From Mesorhizobium sp. M00.F.Ca.ET.216.01.1.1 (GTDB taxonomy: Bacteria; Pseudomonadota; Alphaproteobacteria; Rhizobiales; Rhizobiaceae), in assembly GCF_004010325.2 (NCBI RefSeq), contig NZ_SADR02000010.1:62001-126000 (forward strand): a DNA stretch of 64,000 bases. Reading direction: 5' to 3'. The notes under the pieces were generated by a model. The model worked only from the letters and a program-made list of their open reading frames with translations. It ran no database searches and had not been told where the DNA came from. Made by a program: the position numbers and the translations under genes. Of this stretch, positions 18,399 through 25,991 are shown piece after piece (within the stretch, counting starts at the first letter, position 1; every line of letters begins with the position of its first letter).

Positions 18399-19937
18399 AT
18401 GATGAAAAAACTGACCGAGTGGGTCGAATGGATCGGCGAGGGAAAGCTAGGTCCGCTTGACGCGGCGATCGCGCTCGCCGCGCTCTATTGCGCGTTCCAG
18501 GTGCTCACATCATCTCTCGTCAGCCATTTGGCGGGAACGAGCGTCAGCATCGACGATGCGGAACAGCTGATATACCTTCCCTATCTCTGGGCCGGTTATG
18601 GCGGATCGCAGCCGCCGCTTTATACCTGGATCGTCTGGACTGCCACGCATTTGCTGGGTACCAGCGTGATGACCCTGAAAATCATCAAATATGCGCTGAT
18701 TTTCCTTGCGCTCTTTTCTGTCAACAGGGCGGTGCGTCGGCTCGGATTTTCTTCGACCACAGCTGCGGCCGCCAGTTTCGGATTGATGACCATCGCCCAG
18801 ATCCTCTGGGAATCGCAACATACGCTCACCCATTCGGTCGCCGCACTGGCCTTTTCAGCGCTCGCCCTTCTCACTCTGGTTCGGCTTTTCAAAAGCCCCA
18901 GGCCTTTGAACTATGCTCTGTTCGGCCTGGTTGCCGCGCTGGCGATCCTGGCGAAGTTCAACGACATCATTTTCCTGTTCGCCATGCTCGCGGCAGGATT
19001 GTCGGTTCGCGAGTTCAGGCCAGCCATCCTGAGCCGTTGGCTTCTGCTCAGTGGCGTGATCGTCGTCCTTGGCCTGACGCCGACGGTTCTGTGGAGCTAT
19101 CAGCACCCCGAAGCCATATTGGCCCGCGTTTACAAGTTCGGCATCGATCAGCCGCATCAGGACTTCTTTTTCGTCAGGGCAAACGGCCTGCGGGAACTGG
19201 CCGAAGCGATCTTTAATTTCTCCGTTCTGACGGCGGTTATTTGCGGCGCATCGTTCGCAGCCGAAAGGCTCAACCCCACGGCCAGACTGTCCGGAAGCAA
19301 TCCAGGCGAGAAATTCGTGGGGCGGACCCTCGCCTTCGGCCTCGCCGCATTGATGCTTCTGGTCCTGGTCAGCGGCACCACGACTATCCGCGACCGCTGG
19401 CTGATGCCGCTGCTGTTCCTGCTCCCGGCTTACGCAGCCATACGGGCCCAACTGCTCGGTCCACGCGGAAAGGAAGTTCGATACCATATCATCTCGGTGG
19501 GCCTGACCCTCGCGGTCCTGGCCATTCCTGTCACCTGGTATGCGCAAGCAATGGGCGGAAAGGGCAAGTCACGAACCGTGCGGCTGGATTATCAGGCGCT
19601 TTTAAGCGACCTCCAGGCCGATGGCCCCGTCGGCACGATCCTCGCCAGCTCATCGTGGATAGGCAATTTCCGTCTCGTAGACGACAATCTGGTGCTGCTT
19701 AATCGGGAAGTTCCCAAGTTCGACGCACTGCTCCGTCAACCAGCGGTTTTGGTATGGCTGGACACCGACGAGCCCGAAACGGAAATTCTGGATCGGCTGC
19801 GTCAGATCGGCTATTCGGAGGCAGGTCAGGTCAAAACGGTAGCCGTACCCGAACGATTCGGCGGTGCCGAGGGTCGCCGCGTCAGCTTTGTCCGATTGAA
19901 GAAACAGCAACCGGCAAATCCCGCTGCGCCGGACTGA
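18399..19937 (+). CDS. Glycosyltransferase family 39 (ArnT/PMT-like) membrane protein
   Basis: A 512-residue protein with about ten to twelve predicted membrane helices and a periplasmic C-terminal domain. The first extracytoplasmic loop contains SIDDAEQLIYLPYLWAGYGG, matching the acidic Asp-Asp/Glu motif of polyprenyl-phosphate-sugar glycosyltransferases of the ArnT/PMT type. Such enzymes add a sugar to lipid A, polysaccharide or protein on the outer face of the inner membrane. Start ATG-ATG at 18399; the open frame extends far upstream but overlaps the flavoprotein gene in another frame. No polysaccharide genes are close, so it looks like an unrelated insertion between the two onium-catabolism genes. 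Confidence 0.82.
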   Translation: MMKKLTEWVEWIGEGKLGPLDAAIALAALYCAFQVLTSSLVSHLAGTSVSIDDAEQLIYLPYLWAGYGGSQPPLYTWIVWTATHLLGTSVMTLKIIKYALIFLALFSVNRAVRRLGFSSTTAAAASFGLMTIAQILWESQHTLTHSVAALAFSALALLTLVRLFKSPRPLNYALFGLVAALAILAKFNDIIFLFAMLAAGLSVREFRPAILSRWLLLSGVIVVLGLTPTVLWSYQHPEAILARVYKFGIDQPHQDFFFVRANGLRELAEAIFNFSVLTAVICGASFAAERLNPTARLSGSNPGEKFVGRTLAFGLAALMLLVLVSGTTTIRDRWLMPLLFLLPAYAAIRAQLLGPRGKEVRYHIISVGLTLAVLAIPVTWYAQAMGGKGKSRTVRLDYQALLSDLQADGPVGTILASSSWIGNFRLVDDNLVLLNREVPKFDALLRQPAVLVWLDTDEPETEILDRLRQIGYSEAGQVKTVAVPERFGGAEGRRVSFVRLKKQQPANPAAPD

Positions 19938-19975
19938 CGCCTGGGAGCTTCGGCGGGTGACGGCAGGAGCGCGCA

Positions 19976-21343
19976 TTGAACGAAAATAGTCTCGAGCGAC
20001 GGTTCGGTCGTCACCGCAAAATCATGCCGTTCGAGCCGGGCGAAACCAGCGCAATCGATACGCTGCGCCTGAAGTCGCGCCAGAAGGCCGCCGAACTCAA
20101 CCAGCATGTGCTAGGCTACGGCGCGCTGGCGGAAGCCGAATGGCAAGCTGCGGGTATCGCCACTCCAGATCTCCCTGCCATGCGCAGGTACCGGCTCGAC
20201 CGCATCCGCGCCGAGCTGAAGCGCCGCGACTATGCCGGAGCCCTGCTCTACGATCCGGTCAACATCCGCTATGCGACTGACACCACCAACATGCAGCCCT
20301 GGGTGGCGCATAATCCGACCCGCCACTGCTTCGTCGCCACCGAGGGTCCGGTGGTGCTGTTCGATTACTTCTCCTGCGAGCACCTTTCCGATCATTCCGG
20401 CGTCGTCGACGAGGTGCGCCCGGCGGTATCGTGGATCTATCTCTATGGCGGCGAACTGACCGGAAATAGGGTCCGCCGCTGGGCGGCCGGAATCGCCGAT
20501 CTGGTGACGGAACATGGCGGCGGTATCAGCCGCATCGCCGTCGACCACATCGACCCTGAAGGGGTCATGGAACTCGCTCGCCTCGGCGTGACCATCGGCA
20601 ATGGCGAGGCGGTGATGGAGAACGCGCGGCTGATCAAATCGCCGGACGAGATCCTCGCCATGCGCCGGGCGATCGTCGCCTGCGAGGCGGCGATGGGCGA
20701 GATGGAGCAGGCGTTGATATCAGGCATTTCCGAAAACGAACTGTGGGCCGAATTGCATCGCGGCAACATCGCGCGCGGCGGCGAATGGATCGAAACACGG
20801 CTGCTGTCGTCGGGTCCACGCACCAATCCATGGTTCCAGGAATGCTCGTCGCGCATCATCGAAGCCGGCGACCTCGTCGCTTTCGACACCGACCTGATCG
20901 GCCCTTACGGCTTCTGCGCCGACCTGTCGCGCACCTGGCTTTGCGGCGACACGAAGCCCTCCAGCGAGCAGCGCGACTTGTTCCGCATTGCCGCCGACCA
21001 GATCGCCCACAACACCAGCCTGATTCGGCCGGGAATATCCTTCCGCGACCTTGTCGAACGCTCGGCGGTGCCGCCCGGAGATTGTTTTCCGACGCGCTAC
21101 GGCGTGCTCTATCACGGCGTCGGGCTGGCCGACGAATATCCGACGCTGCCGCATGCCAGCGACTGGACGGATGACACGCCTGACGGTGTGCTTGTATCAG
21201 GCATGGTGCTGTGCGCCGAGAGCTATATCGGCCAGCTCGGCGGGCGCGAGGGCGTCAAGATCGAAGAGCAGATCCTGATTACCGAGACCGGCCATGAAAA
21301 GCTTTCGACCTATCCGCTCGACGAGCGGCTGCTGGGCGAGTGA
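19976..21343 (+). CDS. dddP: DddP-type M24 protein, putative DMSP lyase
   Basis: A 455-residue creatinase/Xaa-Pro aminopeptidase-fold protein. It matches DddP far better than true peptidases, for example in DPVNIRYATD, GGEWIETRLL and SGPRTNPWFQEC. Six metal ligands are present (Asp304, Asp306, Asp316, His380, Glu415, Glu430), plus the catalytic-base aspartate of HGVGLADE (Asp386). All seven lie exactly nine residues later than the published positions in Ruegeria DddP as I recall them. DddP cleaves dimethylsulfoniopropionate to acrylate, dimethyl sulfide and a proton. The start is TTG 19976 with AGGAG upstream, giving the RKI-containing N-terminus of DddP; ATG 20024 is the alternative. It is the second DMSP-lyase-family gene in the window. 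Activity on DMSP is inferred. Confidence 0.78.
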   Translation: MNENSLERRFGRHRKIMPFEPGETSAIDTLRLKSRQKAAELNQHVLGYGALAEAEWQAAGIATPDLPAMRRYRLDRIRAELKRRDYAGALLYDPVNIRYATDTTNMQPWVAHNPTRHCFVATEGPVVLFDYFSCEHLSDHSGVVDEVRPAVSWIYLYGGELTGNRVRRWAAGIADLVTEHGGGISRIAVDHIDPEGVMELARLGVTIGNGEAVMENARLIKSPDEILAMRRAIVACEAAMGEMEQALISGISENELWAELHRGNIARGGEWIETRLLSSGPRTNPWFQECSSRIIEAGDLVAFDTDLIGPYGFCADLSRTWLCGDTKPSSEQRDLFRIAADQIAHNTSLIRPGISFRDLVERSAVPPGDCFPTRYGVLYHGVGLADEYPTLPHASDWTDDTPDGVLVSGMVLCAESYIGQLGGREGVKIEEQILITETGHEKLSTYPLDERLLGE

Positions 21344-21344
21344 C

Positions 21345-22145
21345 CTATCTCAGCGCCGCGATGGCTTCACGCAACGCGGTGACGATCCTTTCCGGCGTAT
21401 TCCTGGCGGTGATGAACGGCAGGCCTTTGCGCCGTCCCGTCCAGCCGACGACCGCCACCTTCCGCGCCGCAGGCTCGAAGCGCTGCGCCAAGACCCAGCT
21501 CTCGCAGTCGATCGCCGCGACATCGGCCCTGTCCTCGGTAATCGCCACGATCGAGGCACGGTGCCCGCCGCTTTCGCTGCGCGCTGCAAAGATGTCCAGG
21601 CTTTCGCCCATCGCCTCCAGGTCGCGCGTCAGCCCGATGAAGCCCGACATCGAATCCGGGTTGTTGAAAGTGAAGCGCTTGCCACGCAATAGGTCGAGCG
21701 GGACGACAGGGCGGCCATCATCAGGCGATCGAACGGACGACGCACAGCCCGCTCGCATCACGATGGCGCTCGAATAGAGTTCGCCTTGCCCGCCCTCGAA
21801 TGCATCGTAATTCGGCTGTCCGATCACCTGGACATGCTCCGACAGGCCGGTTTCCATCGGACCCCAGCAGGTCTGTGCGAAGAGCAGCGCCGGATGCAGC
21901 CAGAGCCCGTGAAAATCCAGTTCGTCCGGCGGCAGCGTCGCCGGATCGGGCGCGATGACCTTTCCGGCGGCGTCGCGGATGCCGCCTTCCACGGGCCGCA
22001 GATCGCCATTGGCGCGAGCGATGGTCTGTGGCGCGTCGATGCCTCTTTGCCGGAAGCCATCACGCAGCCGTGCCCATTGGGCATCGACCTCGCTCCGCAT
22101 TTCGGGCCAGTCGTACATCGGCAAGGCGGCAACGAAATCGCTCAT
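21345..22145 (-). CDS. PhnD/SsuA-like substrate-binding domain protein without signal peptide
   Basis: A 266-residue protein resembling the phosphate/phosphonate-type periplasmic binding fold: MYDWPEM near the N-terminus, a central GELYSSAIVMRAG strand and FNNPDSMSGFIGL around the hinge. No signal peptide is visible with the start at ATG 22145, and the upstream extension to 22199 does not add one. It is therefore probably cytosolic, perhaps a sensor or a degenerate binding protein. It is convergent with the DddP-type gene, with a single base between stop codons. No permease or ATPase gene is adjacent. A role in onium metabolism is conjecture. Confidence 0.7.
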   Translation of the reverse strand: MSDFVAALPMYDWPEMRSEVDAQWARLRDGFRQRGIDAPQTIARANGDLRPVEGGIRDAAGKVIAPDPATLPPDELDFHGLWLHPALLFAQTCWGPMETGLSEHVQVIGQPNYDAFEGGQGELYSSAIVMRAGCASSVRSPDDGRPVVPLDLLRGKRFTFNNPDSMSGFIGLTRDLEAMGESLDIFAARSESGGHRASIVAITEDRADVAAIDCESWVLAQRFEPAARKVAVVGWTGRRKGLPFITARNTPERIVTALREAIAALR

Positions 22146-22229
22146 GCCGTGACTTTGATCGTAACGCTGAGAGAATGACGAGATCATTGGTGCTCGCACC
22201 TGGGCATCGCCGCCGGCGATGCCGCAAAG

Positions 22230-23240
22230 TCATTCCTTTGGCGGCTCGGCGGGAACCGGCGCGCTGCCAAGCCCATTGACGCTGCGGGCCCTGACACGCG
22301 GCTTGAATGCCCGGCCGGGCTCCGGTGCGCGCCTGAGCACCGGGTGGACGACCGGTTCCTTCGCCTTGAAGGCGTAAGCCTTGAGCAGCGCAAGGTAGTT
22401 CGGATAGGTGTAGCCATTGTTCATTCGCAGCCATTCGTCACGGCGCTCGCGAAACAGCTTCGGCAGCCGGTACCAAGCCACCGTCGGGCTCTTGTGATGA
22501 ACGAAGTGCAGATTGTTGTTGAGGAACAGCAAGGCCAGTGGCGAACGCTCGACGATTACCGTGCGGCCCTCCGGATGTTCCGACCATTGATGCTCGGCGA
22601 AGGTGCGGATCGAGATCAGCGACTGCCCGATCCACACCGGCACCAGGAAATACAGCCACAGGGGGATGCCGAAGCCGAACTGGACGACCGGCAGCACCAC
22701 GGCGAGGCCTATGCCGTGCAGCAGCCATGCCTGGCGGATCGCCTTGTCGCCGGCGGCTATCTGCCTGGCGTCGTCAATGAAGAAGCCGGTGCAGGAGAGC
22801 CAAGGGCCGAGCACCAGGCGGCCGAGCATGGTGTTGTTGATCTTCAGCAGGAATTTCATCGTCGGCGGCAGCTCTTCATGCCGCCACAGCGCCTGATAAT
22901 AGCTTTCGGGGTCGTCAAGCGGATCGGTCAGCCGTTCATCGGCATGATGCCGCAGATGAATCGTCTTGAAGCGGCGAAATGGCCAGACGAGGCCGATTGG
23001 GAGGAAGACGAAGGCTTCGTTGACCAGCGCGTTGCGGGTCGGATGGCCATGCAGGACTTCGTGCATCAGTGAGGATTGCAGTGCGGCGATCAGGCCCAGG
23101 ACGGCAAGCGCCAGCAGCGGGTGAGACGGCCAGAGCAGGAAACCAACGGCAAGCCAGATGCCGTAGCAGAAGAGTGCGAGAAGCACGGTCGGCCATTCGA
23201 TTGCCGGTGCGTTGCGTCGTTTATTAGCCATGCTTGTCAT
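22230..23240 (-). CDS. Membrane fatty acid desaturase-like diiron protein, copy 1
   Basis: A 336-residue integral membrane protein with the histidine boxes of the desaturase/hydroxylase superfamily: HEVLHGHPT, HLRHH and HFVHHKSP. These bind the diiron centre used for O2-dependent desaturation or hydroxylation. About four membrane helices separate the boxes. Start ATG 23240 is chosen, with ATG 23231 as an alternative; the open frame reaches 23336. The last about 30 residues are proline/arginine-rich. The substrate is unknown; fatty acids, carotenoids or small aliphatic molecules are all handled by relatives. A second desaturase-like gene (37507-38418) lies within the corrinoid block. Confidence 0.82.
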   Translation of the reverse strand: MTSMANKRRNAPAIEWPTVLLALFCYGIWLAVGFLLWPSHPLLALAVLGLIAALQSSLMHEVLHGHPTRNALVNEAFVFLPIGLVWPFRRFKTIHLRHHADERLTDPLDDPESYYQALWRHEELPPTMKFLLKINNTMLGRLVLGPWLSCTGFFIDDARQIAAGDKAIRQAWLLHGIGLAVVLPVVQFGFGIPLWLYFLVPVWIGQSLISIRTFAEHQWSEHPEGRTVIVERSPLALLFLNNNLHFVHHKSPTVAWYRLPKLFRERRDEWLRMNNGYTYPNYLALLKAYAFKAKEPVVHPVLRRAPEPGRAFKPRVRARSVNGLGSAPVPAEPPKE

Positions 23241-23468
23241 GCGATCGACCACTGCCCCTTCCAGTCGCCGGAATCCTTTGATTCCTGACAATATTGTGTC
23301 AGGAGTGTTGAGTTGCCGCAACGCGACAAAGCGCACAAACTGTTGCGATTGCGCATTTTCAGCTGCATATGTTATCTATTGTAAGCAGTTGTACGGATTC
23401 ATTTACGTCTGAGGTGCGATCTTGGTGCCCTTGGCGCAAAATTTTCCTCCGTTGGTGGAGCAGAAGCC

Positions 23469-24311
23469 ATGGACAAGCGCGACCTGTCGACGATCTTTCG
23501 GGAGCGTCTGAAGATGCTCCTGACACGGTCCGACCTGAACCAATCGGCCTTCGCGACAGCGGTGGGCATCGATCGCTCCGCCCTTTCGCAGCTTCTGTCG
23601 GGCGCCTCGACCCGCCTTCCCCGCGCCGAAACGCTGCTCAACATCGCCGCTGAATTCAAAGTGTCGCTCGACTGGCTGCTTGGCCTCAGCCAGGATGAAG
23701 GCGTCACCGGCGAGATCCGCGAGAGCCTGGAGATCGAGGAAGCGCCCGACGGCTTCGATCGCACCTTGCTGGCCAGATGGCACGCGGAGGCAGTAGGCAC
23801 GAAAATCCGTTACGTGCCGGCCGGCATTCCCGATCTTCTGCGCACCGAAGCGCTTGTCGATTACGAAGCCGGCATCGCCAACAAGAGCCGCGAGGCGCAG
23901 GCCGGCGAAACGCAATATCGCATCGACTACAACCGGCGGCCGGAAACCGACATGGAAGTCTGCATGCCGCGCCACACGCTGGAGATCTTCGCGCGCGGCC
24001 TGGGCATATGGGATCGTTTCCCGGAGGCCGACCGCCACCAGCAGCTTCTGCACATGGCGACGCTGCTCGACGACCTCTATCCCACCTTCCGCCTGTTCCT
24101 CTACGACGGACGGATGCGCTATTCGATCCCCTATACCATCTTCGGTCCCTATCGCGCCGCGATTTATGTCGGCGACATGTATCTGGTCCTGAACGCAACC
24201 CAGCCGGTTCAGACCCTCACTCGCCATTTCGACAATCTGATCCGTGCCGCCGATATCAACGCGCATGAGTCAGCCGCCTTCACGCAAAGGCTGGCCGAAA
24301 TGCGATTTTGA
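23469..24311 (+). CDS. XRE-family transcriptional regulator
   Basis: A 280-residue protein with an N-terminal Cro/C1-type helix-turn-helix (residues about 8-66, containing LNQSAFATAVGIDRSALSQ). The C-terminal region of about 200 residues may bind a ligand or dimerise. It lies 90 bp upstream of, and on the same strand as, betaine-homocysteine methyltransferase, whose own promoter/operator occupies the gap. It may therefore be separately controlled. It is divergent from the membrane desaturase; the 228-bp region between them would hold both promoters. Its targets are unknown. Confidence 0.85.
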   Translation: MDKRDLSTIFRERLKMLLTRSDLNQSAFATAVGIDRSALSQLLSGASTRLPRAETLLNIAAEFKVSLDWLLGLSQDEGVTGEIRESLEIEEAPDGFDRTLLARWHAEAVGTKIRYVPAGIPDLLRTEALVDYEAGIANKSREAQAGETQYRIDYNRRPETDMEVCMPRHTLEIFARGLGIWDRFPEADRHQQLLHMATLLDDLYPTFRLFLYDGRMRYSIPYTIFGPYRAAIYVGDMYLVLNATQPVQTLTRHFDNLIRAADINAHESAAFTQRLAEMRF

Positions 24312-24333
24312 TGCCTGGCCATGCCCATCGACA

Positions 24334-24362
24334 TTGACGTCATATAAAGAGTTCTTTATATC
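24334..24362 (+). promoter_or_regulatory. Sigma-70-like promoter with SahR-type palindromic operator upstream of bmt
   Basis: A TTGACG hexamer (24334-24339) and TATATC (24357-24362) are spaced by 17 bp. A perfect 9-bp inverted repeat ATATAAAGAGTTCTTTATAT (24342-24361) fills the spacer and overlaps the -10. The core plus flank (24342-24368) is the exact reverse complement of 27 bp at 40655-40681 ahead of the methyl-THF methyltransferase gene. The palindrome resembles the motif I recall for SahR, an ArsR-family S-adenosylhomocysteine-responsive regulator of methionine-cycle genes in alphaproteobacteria. The regulator itself is not in this window. Confidence 0.75.
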
Positions 24363-24401
24363 GTTATCTCGATAGGGAATTCCCGGAAGGCGTATTTCAC
24401 C

Positions 24402-25418
24402 ATGACCAATCCGATCGAGGCGCTGCTTGCCGAAAAGGGCGTTCTACTGGCCGATGGTGCCACCGGCACCAATCTGTTCGCCATGGGGCTCGAGGCCGGC
24501 GAGGCTCCCGAGCTGTTGAACGAGACCGCGCCCGACACCGTCACCCGCCTGCACCAGAACTTCGTCGATGCCGGCGCCGACATCATCCTCACCAATTCCT
24601 TCGGCGGCACCCGCCACCGGCTGAAGCTGCATCACGCACAGGATCGCGTGCATGCACTGAACAAGCGTGCCGCCGAGATCGCCCGTGCCGTCGCCGACAG
24701 CGCCGGCCGCAAGGTCATCGTGGCTGGCTCGGTCGGACCGACGGGCGAGTTGCTGGTGCCGCTCGGCGCCATGAGCTATGACGAGGCCGTCGATGCCTTT
24801 GCCGAGCAGATCGAGGGCCTCAAGGCCGGCGGCGCCGAAGTCGCCTGGATCGAGACCATGTCGGCGCCGGACGAAATCCGCGCCGCCGCCGAGGCGGCAA
24901 TCCGCGTCGGCCTGCCCTACACCTATACCGGCTCCTTCGACACGGCCGGCCGTACCATGATGGGGCTGTTGCCGAAGGATATCCACGGCGTCGTCGATGG
25001 GCTTTCGCAGAGGCCGCTCGGTGTCGGCGCCAATTGCGGTGTCGGCGCGTCCGACATCCTCGCCTCGCTGCTCGATATGACCGACGCGAAGCCGGAGGCG
25101 ACGGTGATCGTCAAGGGCAATTGCGGCATCCCGGAATTTCGCGGCGCCGAGATCCACTATTCCGGCACGCCCGAGCTGATGGCCGACTACGTGCGGCTCG
25201 CCGTCGATGCCGGCGCAAAGATCGTCGGCGGCTGCTGCGGCACCTCGTTTGCCCACCTTGCCGCCATGCGCAAGGCGCTCGACACCCACACCAGGTCGGA
25301 TCGCCCGACCGTCGAAACAATCATCGAACGTATCGGCCCGATGCGCAACAAGCAGGCGACGGCCAACGTCGCCGAGACCAGCGAAGCCCGCCGCGAGCGC
25401 CGGCGCAGCCGCGCCTGA
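24402..25418 (+). CDS. bmt: Betaine--homocysteine S-methyltransferase
   Basis: A 338-residue homocysteine-binding TIM barrel enzyme. The zinc/thiol ligands are visible as Cys212 (GANCGVG) and Cys278-Cys279 (VGGCCGTS). The N-terminal LLADGATGTNLF motif is typical of Hcy S-methyltransferases. It transfers a methyl group from a betaine to homocysteine, giving methionine. It resembles the rhizobial Bmt enzymes associated with glycine betaine use. The N-terminal start at ATG 24402 has GGAAGG upstream. The promoter carries a strong palindromic operator shared with the corrinoid methyltransferase gene at 40698, which links it to the same regulon. The methyl donor may be glycine betaine or another onium compound. 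Confidence 0.88.
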   Translation: MTNPIEALLAEKGVLLADGATGTNLFAMGLEAGEAPELLNETAPDTVTRLHQNFVDAGADIILTNSFGGTRHRLKLHHAQDRVHALNKRAAEIARAVADSAGRKVIVAGSVGPTGELLVPLGAMSYDEAVDAFAEQIEGLKAGGAEVAWIETMSAPDEIRAAAEAAIRVGLPYTYTGSFDTAGRTMMGLLPKDIHGVVDGLSQRPLGVGANCGVGASDILASLLDMTDAKPEATVIVKGNCGIPEFRGAEIHYSGTPELMADYVRLAVDAGAKIVGGCCGTSFAHLAAMRKALDTHTRSDRPTVETIIERIGPMRNKQATANVAETSEARRERRRSRA

Positions 25419-25432
25419 AGCGATACCTCTGG

Positions 25433-25723
25433 CTATTCGCTGTTTTCAGTGTAGCGGGATTGCGCCGTCTTAAGGTCCGTGGCGGCGCCGCTCGCGTCGC
25501 CGCCCATCGTCATCAACGCACCTGACGCGCGCGGATCGGTTATCTGCTCGAGCATGACGCGGAAGCGATCGTTGTTCAGGGCCGACATCGCGGTATGACG
25601 TGCCGCATCGACGTCATCCTTGATGCGCCTGGATTCCGGCGAGGGCTCTTGCGAAGCCGTCGGTGCGGATGCGTGCACGTCCCTTGCCGTCGGTATTGGG
25701 TTCGCAATGTTCCGTATCTGCAA
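25433..25723 (-). CDS. Hypothetical small protein (96 aa)
   Basis: A short frame convergent with bmt. Translation from TTG 25723, which has AGGGGG 7 bp upstream, gives a hydrophilic, alanine- and serine-rich protein of about 96 residues. Its C-terminal half (for example HTAMSALNNDRFRVMLEQ) looks helical. No signal peptide, membrane helix or known domain is evident. The open frame continues to an ATG at 25831, but the extra N-terminus has unnatural composition. It could be a real lineage-specific gene or a chance frame; codon use looks coding-like in the 3' half. Confidence 0.45.
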   Translation of the reverse strand: MQIRNIANPIPTARDVHASAPTASQEPSPESRRIKDDVDAARHTAMSALNNDRFRVMLEQITDPRASGALMTMGGDASGAATDLKTAQSRYTENSE

Positions 25724-25879
25724 TTTCGGCCCCCTCAAGCCAAATGATGAGCTGTTGTGTAACAAGAGGGAATTGCGATGATGTTCCCGAAAAGCCGAAC
25801 AATTTAACGATCCAGCGCATCGCATAATCAAAGTGCTACCGCGTCCGTTGCGCGTCCAAAGGGAGACGCGGCGCTGTAG

Positions 25880-25907
25880 AAAAGGCCGGCAAGGTTTCCC
25901 TCGCCGG
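25880..25907 (-). terminator. Intrinsic terminator after the VWA gene
   Basis: On the minus strand a 9-bp stem CCGGCGAGG / CCTTGCCGG (one G-T pair) with a GAAA tetraloop is followed by CC and TTTT. It lies 85 bp beyond the VWA-protein stop codon. Confidence 0.75.
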
Positions 25908-25991
25908 TCTGCCTCACCCGCCCGTGGGCCAGTCCCCGTGTCAGAACGATCTCATCTGAAGGAATCGGCCGTCATTGCCGCTACTGGGCGA

